Part shown: positions 41,945 through 54,115 of the stretch, in pieces
How positions within the stretch are numbered: position 1 is the first letter of the stretch
Layout: the number at the start of each line of letters is the position of its first letter
Assembly (NCBI GenBank): GCA_030737835.1
Contig: CM060851.1
Coordinates: 11,088,154-11,152,153, forward strand
Source of the DNA: Acorus gramineus
Lineage: Eukaryota > Streptophyta > Magnoliopsida > Acorales > Acoraceae
DNA length: 64,000 nt
Direction: 5' to 3'
Program-made: the position numbers and the translations under genes
The notes under the pieces: model-generated
What the model was told of the DNA's origin: nothing
Databases searched by the model: none
The model's input: the letters and a program-made list of their open reading frames with translations, nothing else

Positions 41945-43485
41945 TAAGCTCATAATGAAATTATCATTATTTCAAAAAATTTGTAAGGAGATTAATCTTT
42001 TCTTAATCTAAAACCTTTTAATATCTTTCCACAGATTGTTTGGATTATAATTAATTATAATTGTAAATATAAAAGTACACAATAATTTTACTATTATTAA
42101 TTTTTTTGTCTTTTAGGGTTGACGCAAAAGAGATTCTATTTTAAAACTTCCACATTTATAATTGCAATTACAAAGTATTAGAATTACATAAATAAAAGAA
42201 ATCACATTGTATGAATTTTTGTTTTACTGTCTTTTTGGGAGATTTTGAAAAAAAGATTCCAAATATTCTCTATTGAGATTGACTGATGTGACACATTTTA
42301 AAAATGATGTTTAAATAAATATTTTTTAAAAAATAATCATAAAAAAAATATATAAATATGTGAACTATATATAATTCTTCATTTCTTCCATTATCCTCGG
42401 CTGCTAGATTTTGGATTGTGTGCCAGACTTTGTTTGTTTTTATCGATGACTTGAATGATTTCTAGGCATTTCGTTATCAAAAGTTCTCTTGAGGTTTCTC
42501 AATCGTTTCTGTGAAGTCAAATACAACAAAAGAATAATAAGAAAGAATAATATAATAATAAATATTTATCAAAGTTTTCGGTGACGCGCAACGAGAATAC
42601 ATACACGATGATCAGGATAGGTTTACGCTGATATTTTATAGGTCAATAGTTGAGTTAGCAGGGCATCTTTATTTCCAGGATTTTTTTGTTTTTTTTGAAA
42701 AAATCTAAATAACTCATGTAGCATACTGAAATCTAAATAATCTAAACAGTCGATTGAATAGGACATTCATTGACCGATAATAAATATTTTGATAATATGT
42801 TGATGAATATATCAAAAACTTCCTACAATGAATTAAAAATATGAAAAATCATCTATAAATGATGATTTTATTCAAATAGTAAGATAATTATTTATATACA
42901 ATGTTTTATATTTTTAACACATTGCATAGGGTTTTTGTTATACTATGTTTTCGTATAATATATATAACTAAACAAGATATTTGCATAACATTCATTGTCG
43001 ATCAACAAAAATTTAATTTAGGAGACTATTTAGATTTATAAATATGTTTTTAAAAAATTATATAAATTTAAAAAAAAATTAAGAATTTATATAAATTACA
43101 GGGGGAGTTATTTGGATTTTTATATATAATTTTATAAAAAGAAGTTCCAGTCAGTGGATTCAAAATTAAATGAAGCCAGTTCAGCCCCTTTCCTTTTTTT
43201 TCTCCGTCCATGCCACGTGCTCAGGAATTGTTTTGACATTTCAAAAACAATGGTTCGTAAAGGCACTGTTCACAGCTTTTCTATGCGGAAAATATCAGAC
43301 TGAATCTAGTTACGTATCAAAACACAATTTGTTCATGTATATTTTTTTTATAAAAAATGAAAAATATAATGATATTATTTATATGAAATATGAAAATTGC
43401 AGACGAAATATGTATCTCATTATAGTGAATAGAAATGACTAAAGTCATATATGAGACTACATTTAGACTATTAAATGAATGAGTG
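41945..43485. other. AT-rich gene-free DNA with dispersed repeat copy 2
   Basis: No gene. About 42790-43120 matches 28365-28700 in the same direction. An 90-codon frame at 43170-43442 has no recognisable motif. Confidence 0.55.
42790..43120 (+). repeat. Dispersed AT-rich repeat, copy 2
   Basis: See shared words CAACAAAAATTTAATT, TTTTTAACACATTG and GGGTTTTTGTTAT with the copy at 28365-28700. Ends undefined. Confidence 0.5.
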
Positions 43486-43488
43486 TAA

Positions 43489-44302
43489 GAGCATCTCTAA
43501 CCCAAACCTTGAAATATGAAGGGTCAACTGAAAATTCATGTTTAAAAGGTGTTGCACTCCAACCATCACCTTCCTTTTTATTTTATTTTATCATTTTTAA
43601 AATTATATAATGTTATATGAAACTCATTAATAAATATTATTATTATTAATCTATTTATATGAAAATTATACCATTGAAAAGATCTCATTAAAACATTTAA
43701 AATGAGTCCAATAATATATAGTTTAGAGTTATTTTTAAATTAATAATTTTTTAATTAAATAAATAAAATAATTCTTGAATAATCAAACGTATGAGGATTT
43801 ATTTAAAATCAATTCTAAAATAATTTAATGTTAGTCTCATTTTGAAAGTCTCGATGAGATCTTTCCAACTATAGTACTTTTGTTAAAAATGGATTGGCGG
43901 ATCTAAATATACATTAAATTGAATTAATTAGTATATAAAGTAAAAAATGAAAAATATGATTTGGAAGTGGTCTCCAAATTTGAAGGGTCAAATCCAAATC
44001 TCCAAATTTGGAAGTGGATTTATTTAAAATCAATTCTAAAATAATTTAATGTTAGTCTCATTTTGAAAGTCTCGATGAGATCTTTCCAACTATAATACTT
44101 TTGTTAAAAATGGATTGGCGGATCTAAATATACATTAAATTGAATTAATTAGTTATAAAGTAAAAAATGAAAAATATGATTGGAAGTGGCCTCCAAATTT
44201 GAAGGGTCAAATCCAAATCTCCAAATTTGGAAGTGGATATGGAGTGTGGTTGGAGCACACCACCTTCCAAATTTGGAGATTAGAGTATGGTTAGAGATGC
44301 TC
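43489..44302. mobile_element. Harbinger/Tourist-like MITE, 814 bp, with internal duplication
   Basis: Tips GAGCATCTCTAACC (43489) and the exact complement GGTTAGAGATGCTC (44289-44302), with TAA on both outer sides (43486-43488, 44303-44305). A 3-bp TAA/TTA duplication fits the PIF/Harbinger group. The interior contains a 221-base direct duplication. No transposase. Confidence 0.8.
43795..44235. repeat. 221-base direct tandem duplication inside the MITE
   Basis: The unit starting GGATTTATTTAAAATCAAT begins at 43795 and again at 44016; the two copies are nearly identical (differences such as ATAGTACTT/ATAATACTT), ending in CTCCAAATTTGGAAGTGGAT. Confidence 0.9.
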
Positions 44303-44305
44303 TAA

Positions 44306-44981
44306 CAATGTTTTTTTTACACTCACGTGGCTCATTCAAATTATTTATATATTTTTTTATAACCCACGATTTCATACAATTATTTATCTATATATATTTT
44401 ATTTTTTTATAAAAATATGTAACTAAATGAATGGGATATTTTATTTTAAAAAAATCAAGACTGAGTACAACATTTTCCCAAATTTTAATGGACTTCCGAT
44501 GTGTATAGGTACGGTGTTACACCGGTCTTACATGCCTTAATTAAAGTCCTTTTTAATGAGTCCTCTAGTCGAAATGTTTTATTTTTTTATTTTCACTTCA
44601 ATATAATACATTCATTTTATTATTTTTTGAATTACTAAATTTACTACAAGTATTTCAACACATGAATTAAGTGAAAAAGATGTAAGAAAGTATAAACTCA
44701 GGACTCCATGCAACATTACATCAAAATTAAATGTGATTGAGACTTCGGTCGACCAATCTGAGAATTTGAATGATCCATGCTTACTGCTCCTTTTCTTTCT
44801 TTCAATAAGTACTTTCTAACTATTAACTTATATACAGATCAACAGTATAAAGGGTAAAAACTAGAGGACGAAGTCCGGGACAACTAATCACTAACAGATA
44901 CAGTTTCTTATAACTTTAATAAGGAAGTTATGCCTTTCCATGTCATATTTCATTAGAAGTACATGTTTGGTTTGTGTACAT
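44306..44981. other. AT-rich gene-free DNA
   Basis: Nothing recognised. Confidence 0.6.
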
Positions 44982-44990
44982 ATTAGAAAT

Positions 44991-45474
44991 GGGATTTTTA
45001 GTTTTAAGTCCATGTAAACATGTCTATTTAAGGATCAGTCATTCACTTCTTCATATTTCTTTTTAAATCCCTATATTCAACCGTCTATTTGATTTTTAGC
45101 CCCTCCGTCAAACGTCCATCCATACAATTTGTGAAATGTAATTTTATTTTTAAGTCCCTGTAAACTGTGTTATTTAATGTTAAGTCCCTGTAAACTATGT
45201 TATTTAGTTATTAGTCCCTGTAAAATATGAAGAAGGGAGGGACTAATTACTAAATAACATAGTTTACATAGACTTAAAAATAAATCACATTTCACAAATT
45301 AACGGTGTATGGACGGACGTTTGATAAATCACATTTCACAAATTAACGGTGTATGGACGGACGTTTGACGAATGGACTAAAAACTTGAATATGGGGACTT
45401 GAAAAAAAATATGAAGAATGGAGAGATCGATCCCTAAATAAGCATATTTACATGGACTTAGAAATAAAAATCCC
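44991..45474. mobile_element. Foldback Mutator-like MITE, 484 bp, 9-bp target duplication ATTAGAAAT
   Basis: Arms (44991 to about 45225, about 45230 to 45474) are inverted repeats with tips GGGATTTTTAGTTTTAAGTC. ATTAGAAAT flanks both sides (44982-44990, 45475-45483). The right arm contains a direct duplication of about 45 bases (ATAAATCACATTTCACAAAT...), the left arm TTAAGTCCCTGTAAACT twice. Confidence 0.85.
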
Positions 45475-45483
45475 ATTAGAAAT

Positions 45484-46331
45484 ATGAATATGAATCAAGC
45501 CTTTCAGCCCAGGGTGCAGGCTAGGGGAGGCTGAGGGAGTTTAGCCATCCCTTGTGTTGGGGTTGGGCTAAGGTTTAGTTGAGACTAGATGTTTAGCCCC
45601 TTGTGCAATTTTATTTTCAGTCCACCGTTTTTTATTTTTAAATTATATATCCATTCATTAAAATATATATTATTATACGAAATAAAATATATATTGAAAT
45701 ACAATAATATATTTTTTTTTTTTTTAAATATAATAAATTTTCAATCTATACATTATGATAGCGCATTATATATATATTATATTATCAGCATATGAGACTG
45801 TAAAACAAGCTATAAAACAAATTGAGTGTATATTAGTGTTCAAAATCATTTGGGTTTGTTTATGTTTTGTAAACAAATTGATAAAGATTGTATTCTTTGT
45901 ATCACTTCTGGAATGTGCTAATGGGATGCAACTGGTTAGGTCTGTCTAACCATGTTCCCTCCTCTACACATCTAAGAGTACACTTGTATTTGTTCACATC
46001 AATAAAAAAAATATTCGGATGAACTACACAAAATAGAATTCAGTTTATGTATTTTCGTAAGCGGTCATTTGATTATTCGGACAAACATAGTTCACCCGCA
46101 AAAGTTGAATGCAAATATGGATTACTTGGGCCCAACATATGCATAGAACAACTTGGGTTTTAGCAATTATCACATGAGTTTTTTTTTATTTTTATAAAAA
46201 AGAGCCCTAGCACATTCATTCAGTTTTGCAGCCCGGATTACAACCTCATACACAGTGTATGAGGCTATATTCTCTAAGGTCCCTTCTTTTTATACTGTTC
46301 GCCCATCCTCACCGTACCGGATCCTCCTTAG
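45484..46331. other. AT-rich gene-free DNA, ending in a possible LTR fragment
   Basis: No gene. From about 46200 (CAGTTTTGCAGCCCGGATTA) the composition changes; together with 47222-47520 it resembles 33300-33700 weakly. The hAT element at 46340 is inserted within this piece. Confidence 0.45.
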
Positions 46332-46339
46332 GTTGGGAG

Positions 46340-47221
46340 CAGGCATGTCAACGGGTCAGGTCCAGACCCGGACCCGATTACACGTGTAATATACCCAACC
46401 CGATTTGAACCGACCCGGTGGACCTGAACATACAAACGGGTCGGGTCCGGATTCACCCCGCCCCGACCTGTTGGACCCGAGACCCGATTATTTTATTAGT
46501 ATATGCTCATATATTACAAAACTATTAGTATTAGTTGACTCATAATTTTGTTTCTTATTTATCAAGTTACAAGTATAAGTTTTAACTTATTTTTGTATCC
46601 ATAAGTCTATAACCAAACCCATAAATCATAACCCATAATCAACCAAACCCACCCGCTGACAAGCCTTATTAGTTTATTAGCTTTTGAATTTGTATAATTA
46701 ATTGATTTGTTGCATGATTTATGTTCATTGTGTTAGGTTAATATGTTAGTGTTTATTGTTTTGAATGTTGTTTAGATTAATATGTAGTGTCTATTGTTTT
46801 GAACGTGTACTTTGTGACACAAATAACCATTAGTTCTACCTTTTAATTCATTGTTATATTGTTTAGATTTTTGTTTATTTTGAATGTTATATATTAGTGT
46901 TTATTGTTTTAAATTTTACAAAAATATGTTCAAATATAATGTCAATACACTAGTCTAGAAAGTTCAAAACTAATGTTTTCTACAAAATTTTTATAATAGA
47001 ACGATATAGCAAACAAATTCATGAGCTCTCCAATTTTTTTTATTAACCATATTTGGGTCGGGTCAGACCAGGACCTGACCCGAGTCCGACAGGTTTGGGT
47101 CCGGGTCCACATTTCCAAGGATTCGCCGGGTCCTAGGTTGGACTCGGACCAGCAGGGTCTTACCACGGGTCGGGTCTGGGTCCACCCGACCTGGCCTAGA
47201 CCCAACCCATTAACAGGCCTA
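46340..47221. mobile_element. Non-autonomous hAT element, 882 bp, 8-bp target duplication GTTGGGAG
   Basis: GTTGGGAG stands outside both ends (46332-46339, 47222-47229). Tips CAGGCATGTCAACGGGT and (complement) TAGGCCTGTTAATGGGT. Subterminal regions at both ends are loaded with GGGTCGGGTC/GACCCG units, typical of this plant hAT group. The AT-rich middle has no transposase. Confidence 0.88.
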
Positions 47222-47229
47222 GTTGGGAG

Positions 47230-48005
47230 GATACCATGGGATCAGAGAAGATATGGTGGGATTTGAAAGAATATGGTGAGATTTGACAGAATACAATGGA
47301 ATTTGAGAGAGTGTAGTCAAAGTCTAAGTTGTCAAAGGTGACACGTCTCGCAATGTTTGATACCTGACAGACACATGTCAACAATTGATTAGTCATGTCA
47401 TGCTAAAATATAAACTCTTTAGATGACACATGACAGATGATCATTGGATATAAGAAAGTGACCCTCACAGTCATAGACATGCAACCTAGAGAGTGGATTT
47501 ACTCTCCAATTTCCATAAAACCTTGGGAGGCACAATGCCTCCTAGCACTAGCTATCCCTTAGTCGTCGAAATGTGTCAAAATGTATGGAATTCGTTAAGT
47601 ATATATTCACTTTATTGAAGTTATATATTTCTTCAGAGAAATATATACTTTCAAAAAAAATTCAAAGCATATTTCGAATTGAATTACAGAAGAGACAACA
47701 AAAATGAGTGCCCCTATTTTTCATTTCTATCCTTCAAAATCCTACAAAGCCAAGGTACTTTTTTATGCGGTTCTCTTCACAATAAATAAAAAAAAGTAAT
47801 ACTTAGTTCCAGTCAGTGTAATTACAAGAAAGAAACCTTGCTTATTGAACCAAAACTTGAGACTTTTCCTCCATATTAATCGGAATGTATTTTCTCCTCT
47901 GTTCCTCCTGCATGTTCAAGAATCATGACTTGGAGCTGGAAAATTTCCATGAAGGAGCAGCCGAAAGATGGGGAGATATATAAACTTTTGTTCCAGCCTC
48001 CTTAT
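47230..48005. other. Gene-free spacer
   Basis: First part has GATATGGTGxGATTTGA repeats (47249-47300) and GTGACACGT; the rest is unremarkable. Confidence 0.5.
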
Positions 48006-48009
48006 ATCA

Positions 48010-48420
48010 AAACCAAATCCAATTTGGAAGAAAATATGGACTATGCCAGTTTTTCCTAAGATGAAGTACTTCCTATGAAGACTAATTTGGGATTAATTAC
48101 CAGTTCGGGTTTACCTGGATGCACAGGGGTTACCAATGGATAGGAGATGTCCTATGTGCTTCTCATACCCAGAAATGTCTTCACACTTGTTTACAGGTGT
48201 GATTATGCGACGGAATGTTGGAGACATATACAGCCATCACTACATCCACCTGAAATGGTCTGGTCAGCAAATTCATGGATGCAGGTATTTGATGAAGCTC
48301 GGTGGCATGGGACTGAACATGGACTTCTGTGTAAAGTATCGTTCACCACCATGTTATGGAACATTTGGAGCAAAATAATGATGTTCATCAGACATCCTAC
48401 TCAATCTTGCAGGCAATAGA
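48010..48420 (+). pseudogene. LINE tail (zf-RVT region), degenerate
   Basis: Frames in order give NPIWKKIWTMPVFPKMKYFL, then DRRCPMCFSYPEMSSHLF (48136 on) and, after a frame change, RCDYATECWRHI (48200 on) and MLWNIWSK. W-x-x-x-V/L-F-PK, C-P-x-C-x-x-x-P-E-x-x-x-HLF and C-x-x-A-x-x-x-W are the marks of the zinc-binding tail after LINE reverse transcriptase. Stops at 48075 and 48100 and the frame change make it a remnant. Confidence 0.65.
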
Positions 48421-48686
48421 ATTGAAGAAAGTAAGGAGACAAGACCCACTATAATCACACAAGGAAATGGATTACAGCAGTGCAGCAATTACTTGATGTT
48501 TGTCAGTGATAGAAGTATGGATCTACAAACAGTGTGTGATGACTTGGCCTGTCCCAAAACATCAAACATTTGAGAAACAGAGTTTACATTCATGACAACC
48601 ACCATAAAATCATCACCACCACAACCACCACTGCAGATTGCATTGCAAAGAAGAAAAAACAATAGAACATATTGAGTCACTCACCT

Positions 48687-48729
48687 CTAATAGTGCCTCA
48701 TAAGCTCCAATTCAGAGATAAAGAGAGAA

Positions 48730-48760
<31 letters not shown>

Positions 48761-48810
48761 TCTAATAGTACCTCATTAGCTCCAATTCAGAGATAAAGAG
48801 AGAAACAGAT
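48687..48810. repeat. Duplicated 45-base unit around a (GA)n microsatellite, 3' of kinesin
   Basis: CTAATAGTGCCTCATAAGC...AGATAAAGAGAGAAA occurs at 48687-48731 and, slightly changed, at 48762-48806, with (GA)n of about 13 units between. It lies just beyond the kinesin stop codon side and may be in its 3' untranslated region. Confidence 0.85.
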
Positions 48811-48962
48811 AGAGACAGATAGAGTTGGACAAACTCAACAGGAGTTCCCAAATAATGGGCAGAGATCTGGAGATGGATTATGGAATGGGTGGTTTAAAAA
48901 TTCTATGTATCAAAATCTTCAAACAATTACAGAAATCATACATCAGCTAACCTGCCCATTCA

Positions 48963-51860
48963 TCAATTAAGGATCCAAGCCCAGAAGCTGTTGAACAGTC
49001 TATAAATCTTCACCAAGAAATGTTGATCCTCAACATAATACCTGGCACATCGACGCAACAGCTCATGGCCTGCCAGCAGCTTCCGCTTGAGAATTCTGTT
49101 CTCTCTCTGGAGCTGCAATCATGGAGATGACCAGTAATGAGCAAAAGAAGGATGGACAGGCTCATAAAAGTAGATTTTTTTTCAGTTTTAAGATTTAGTA
49201 TCAAAACATAGTGTTACCTTCAAATTTGTGTCCTTCAGCTCTCCCACAGCTTGCTGCAACTCAGTAATTGTTTTCATGGCCATGTCTTCAAGTTCCGCTG
49301 CAGAGATTGACTTGGGGTCAAAGAATATCCCTTCTAACACAAAGAGCTGCTCCAGCAGGTTCACATCTTCCTCGGTCATATTCTGCCTCAGCTGTTCATA
49401 TAGCCCAGTTTTTACCATGAAAACATACAACAAATCATAAATAAGCAAAAGACAAGATAGTAGACTGTTCTCCTCCCAGGATCTTCACTGACCCTGTTCA
49501 GTATTCGCTCACAAGATTCGCTCCCAACTCCATGTTGAATCACTTGATCGGATTTAGATTTATCTTCATTCATGTTCACACGCAGTGGGGTCTTTAAGTA
49601 CTTTGTTCTGCAATTCAAGTGGTCTTATGAAGATTAGTTGACATGAAGCATGGAAACAATTTTCAAAATAACTTGTGAAACATGCCTAGTGCCAAAGCGA
49701 AGAGTAGAGAGGCTCTCTGATGCATCTGTTGAGCTGGGGGAGCAGCAACATAGTAACACAGTTCGAGAATTTCCTCCCTACAACATTCATACATACAGAG
49801 TGAGTAAGATGAAGAGAATAAGCAAAATAAGGGCATGAAAGACAATCAATGACATGAAAATTTAGATCATCTACTCACCAGACCATCTTGTAAAATGCGA
49901 GTAATCTTGGAGTCCCGGTATGGGATATGGTTCATCCTTCCTGTTATACCACCATCTTAGACTTGGAGATTAACAATATGAGCATGGTGAGAGAGACAAT
50001 AAATTCATGTCTTTACCTGTTGTTAGAGCATTGATAACCTTTCCAAGGGAAGACAGTGACTTGTTGATGGACTTTGCCTCTTCAAGGACCTTTCCTTGGG
50101 CATTAGTTTTCTCAATTTTTTCAGAACCAGCTAAGTCCACAAGCATGAGCTTTCCAGTTTTCACCCTAATCAGTATTGTGAACATCAAGGTTAGGCAAAT
50201 CGTTGGGCCAGACAAGATAAGATGAAATGCTTTTGAAATGCTGACATCCCATCCTTTGTTGATTCCTGCTGAACAATGAATATGTATATACAATGACTTC
50301 TGCTGCTCGCCATATTCATTTCTATGAAAATTAAGGTCATAAGAAGAAAAAGGATGGTGTTTATATAATACAAAGAAACTTTAATTCAGTAGTCTAATAA
50401 AGCAATAGAAATGAACGCAAATGTCTATATTAATCACTGAAGCATTAAAGATACGAGTCTCCCCGACTGCTCTGTAAGATATTCCTCGCTGCATCCAAAA
50501 TTATTGTTGGATAGTGAAACAAGTTGGCCCAATCATTACAAAATGAGGCTGCACATTAAAAAGTTTTGAGTCTTACGGAGAGGCATTTTAATGCATCTGC
50601 TGGGTCCATAACAGCAATCTGAATGGAAATGGACAGAATCAGAATTATGGGAGTGTCATACTAGATCAATGGCAAGAAAACAAAAATAATAGCATTACAT
50701 AATATACATGAAAATAGAAAGGCAAGAAAAAAGAAAACTCACCTCTGTTACTTCCGAAAGATATATTCCTTGCACCTTACTTTCTAAAATCTGTAGATTG
50801 TCTTTCGCCAGATCAAGAAGGTCCCTGGTAAAAGAGGCACAAATTCCAAGTAGCATGTTGCTTAATGGATGTGAAAGAAATTTATCCTCTAGGATATCAG
50901 TTTAGGGATCATCAAATATCGGAGATAAAGTATCTGTTAAATATGTTAGTGAATAGAAGCTACAAACCTTATCTTTTCCATGTAGATCTCCACCTAAAGA
51001 ATCCATTTGAAAAAACATTTTAGAAATTAAAAGGATTGGTCATCACATTGACACATAAGGCTCTAAATTTAGTTTCCAATACCATTGACAATTTGACTGT
51101 ACAATGAACTTCATCAGAGGACCCCAGACTCTCAAACAGTCCCTCTACTACCCGAGGTAGAAGTCCTTTTTCTTGGCTGTCTGGAAAATTTAGCCCCTGA
51201 TTGGATTGACAAACAAATTAGACACCATGATGCAAAGCATGAAAATATAAAGAAATTGAATATGTCCACCTCCATGCTGTATGTCTTCCCCGCTCCAGTC
51301 TGTCACAGACGAACAATTAAAGGTCAATTGTGCAACAATGAGGAATATGAAATTGCACGTGTGGTACAGGAAGTCTGGATGAAGTGATCCAGGGAACTTT
51401 ATTTTACCTGACCATATGAAAAGATCGTTCCATTTGTTGCATTCATAATATCTGAAACAACAGAATTCACCATTAGAAAAACATAGCAGCTAATTTAATT
51501 CCAGTTGATTGTTGACAAAATAAGAAATGTTGCACATATTTATATAGCATCATCACCTTGAATTATTGGCATTGCAATGAACTCATACACCTCTGATTGT
51601 GAAGAGCCAGGATAGAACACCCTATCAAAGCAGAACATGGATTTTTCTTCCTTGTCATCCTATAGGACATCGATGATATCACCGTGAGAGGGTAAGTTAT
51701 TATTAGAAAATACGCCAGTCAAGATTGATTAATAGGGAATTAAAACCTTGAATGAAAATGATTTTTCATCCAGACTTGTGATGCAAATGGCCTCGCCATG
51801 AGCATTCCTTTCTCTTGGACTTAAAGGCCTGAACCGCACACATACTGTGACATTTGACAT
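48963..51860 (-). CDS. Kinesin-1 (KIN-1 type) motor protein, 468 aa, 16 coding exons
   Basis: Exons (minus): 51860-51747, 51659-51557, 51451-51408, 51299-51270, 51196-51083, 50993-50968, 50824-50743, 50618-50577, 50488-50455, 50321-50246, 50165-50017, 49940-49879, 49777-49686, 49607-49493, 49391-49218, 49112-48963; 1407 nt in continuous frame. The N-terminal motor starts [14 protein letters not shown]-loop [12 protein letters not shown] spans an intron; switch [10 protein letters not shown]; switch [11 protein letters not shown]; then [34 protein letters not shown] and the motor end [14 protein letters not shown] short helical tail follows ([33 protein letters not shown]). Length and layout match the short plant kinesin-1, which lacks the long animal stalk. 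All key nucleotide residues are present, so it should be a microtubule plus-end motor. One intron (49608-49685) needs a GC donor. Confidence 0.95.
49608..49685 (-). other. GC-AG intron in the kinesin gene
   Basis: The exon ends ACTAG and the intron begins GCATGT; acceptor TTGCAG. Only this junction restores the conserved FGTRTKYLK. The next GT, four bases downstream, puts the following exon out of frame with a stop. Confidence 0.75.
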
Positions 51861-52500
51861 TTCAAACCTGTGTGAAATGATTAAAAAAAATAATTAAATG
51901 TTTCCGTGTGTAGATACATTTAGTTCTACCAGACAAACCATATATGATTTTATATTTAAAAACACACACTTAAGATGGAGTTCCATATAATCTAGGCCTG
52001 ATGAATAATTAGTTTAAAATATGAGATCTTCAAAATGTGATAAATAGTAAACCAAATGTTCTAAATCATATGTTTCAGATGTAATCGGTTCATCATGATG
52101 ATGATGATGATTCAAAGCAAGTTTAGTTTCACATTGAAAGATTTCATAAGATCTATTGAACTCCAATAATATACAAACAATTACCAATTCCAAAACATTT
52201 CGCAGTGACATCGGAACAAGCAATTGAAGGAAATCATTCAAAGCACCGAACAGAACCCTCAAAATCAAACAAAAAAAAACTCTAAAATCCTTTCATACTT
52301 CGATGAAAATCGTATAAAATTTAAAATATCAGGTTGATTAGGGCATGGAAGCTAATGCGAGAAAAATTGTAAGACCTAAATCGGACTTCAAAGAGTGATC
52401 GAGAAACAAATGCGATTGAGATATCAAACCTTTCGGATTGTCGTGGAAAGGATCGGAGGAGACGACGAGATAGAGATGGCTTGGGATTTGATTTTGGGGA
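51861..52500 (-). promoter_or_regulatory. Kinesin 5' leader with probable leader intron and promoter side
   Basis: Just before the ATG the minus strand has TTCACACAG/GTTTGAAATG, a good acceptor. A pyrimidine-rich purported leader exon ends CGACAATCCGAAAG/GTTTGA at about 52437, giving an intron of about 570 nt. A GAT microrepeat (CATCATGATGATGATGATG) lies at 52090-52111. No clear TATA box upstream. Confidence 0.45.
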
Positions 52501-52780
52501 AAAATTTAAACTGGACAACCTTGTATACGTATCGGATCACTCACTTCCTTTTATAGAGGGTGACATGCCGCGAGAGAAGCCTTTTGTTTTGACCGTTCGT
52601 GTTAGCGTCAGATACATGTGGAGGGATGATCTGGACCGTCCAATAACATTTGAAGGTCTTCTCGATTTTTCGTCGGACGGACAGGGTGGATTTGCTCGTT
52701 TGGTTTCGCCCGTATACGGACCGATGAGATGTGTACAAAATGATGATTCTCGGTTTTGTTGTAAATATGTGCATGACTTG
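52501..52780. other. Likely kinesin promoter region
   Basis: Mixed composition with a chance open frame of 144 codons (52481-52915) that matches nothing I know and overlaps the leader; I do not call it a gene. Confidence 0.4.
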
Positions 52781-52789
52781 ACACTAGAT

Positions 52790-54115
52790 GATTACGTAAT
52801 AATTGACTCATATCTTAGTGTGTCCATCAATATTAATGATATACCATTCCACATCTTTTGTTTAACTTATGTGCTATTTGACTTTTTTATTAAATATAAT
52901 TTTAACCCTATATAAATAAGACTTGTCAAACATGTAATTCAGGTGTTGAGAGAGAGAGAGAGATGAATGAGGAAAAGAATATAATAGTAGAGAAATTCCT
53001 AAAAAACTTTATATTTTCATCTCTTGTGTCTTTGTATAATTCTCTCTTGTATTTTTTTTATTACATAATACGTTATCAGTACAAGTTGTTCTATTGTTAC
53101 AGGTAATATATTTTAAACAAGATTATATTGTTTGTTTACCATTCCTTAGTCTTCTTATTTTATTGTATTTTTATTTTACATGTGAGTGTTATCTCTAAAA
53201 AGATACACTTATATAGATTTCAATACTCCAAAAAAATTATATATAGTTTATTTGTTGTTCCTAGAAAGACTGGACTAAAAATCTAAAATGATATAATCTG
53301 AAGTCATGAAAGGTTTAATATAAAATGTTTAACGTGAAGTCACCGAGAGGCTATCGTTAATTTTAAGTACACATAAGATCTGATAAAGCATTTTATCTAA
53401 TATAACGGTTTGTATTATGTGTGGGTGACTGGTTCAACATAAACAGTACTATATGTGTCCCATGTGATATGTGCTTGAACTTTTATTTAACATGGTATAT
53501 GGTTCAATCATCACGAAGACTATATAATGCTTGAACCTTTAATCATGATAGTTTCACCACGTGGTATATGTTGATCAAACCGTGAATAGTTTATAAATGA
53601 TTTATCCGTATAACTTCAGTATATTTTTGTGGTGATAAGCCATCCGACATGTATAAAACTATGGGGAAAAATGGAAAAAAAAAGAAGAAAAAAAACAGAG
53701 AGGGGACATCTAATCATGTAATGTTCCATGTGAAATGGTATATATATATGAGATTTTTCTAATCCTATTATTTATGCTTAAATGTTAGAGTTAAATATTC
53801 TATTGTTTATATTTATATCATTTTTCTAATTGTTTTGCATTTTGTTATATAATATGTTGAACCTCTCCAACTTGGTTTCGTTGCTCTTGATATCTTGGAG
53901 AAAAATTATTTGTCATAGATCTTTGATGCCGAGATTCATCTTGAAGCTATGAATCTTGAAAATACAATTAAAGAAAAAAAAATATAGCATTCCAGCAGGA
54001 TCGCGCTAAGGTAATGATTTTTCTTCGTCATCATCTTGATGAAGGTTTGAAAAGTGAATATCTGACAGTAAAGGACCCATTCACTCTTTGGAATGATTTG
54101 AAAGAAAGATATGAC
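52790..54115 (+). mobile_element. Copia element: 5' LTR, leader and start of gag, cut off by a nested insertion
   Basis: LTR features: TATATAAATAAG at about 52909, a (GA)n leader, an end near 53069 followed by ACGTTATCAGTA, the form of a primer-binding site seen in one large plant copia group (usual form ACGTTATCAGCACG). gag-like sequence starts about 53855 and stops at 54115 where another LTR begins. The LTR start is not fixed. Confidence 0.6.
53855..54115 (+). pseudogene. Copia gag fragment
   Basis: Reads GFVALDILEKNYLS, a TAG where Trp is expected, IFDAEIHLEAMNLENTIKE, then after an A-run frameshift FQQDRAKVMIFLRHHLDEGL and KSEYLTVKDPFTLWNDLKERYD. These are hallmark words of the copia gag (UBN2-like) domain. 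It ends exactly at the next LTR. Confidence 0.8.

Noticed and set aside
52481..52915. 144-codon open frame upstream of kinesin
   Set aside because: Overlaps the kinesin leader and an LTR promoter, no motif, and ends in low-complexity AT-rich sequence.
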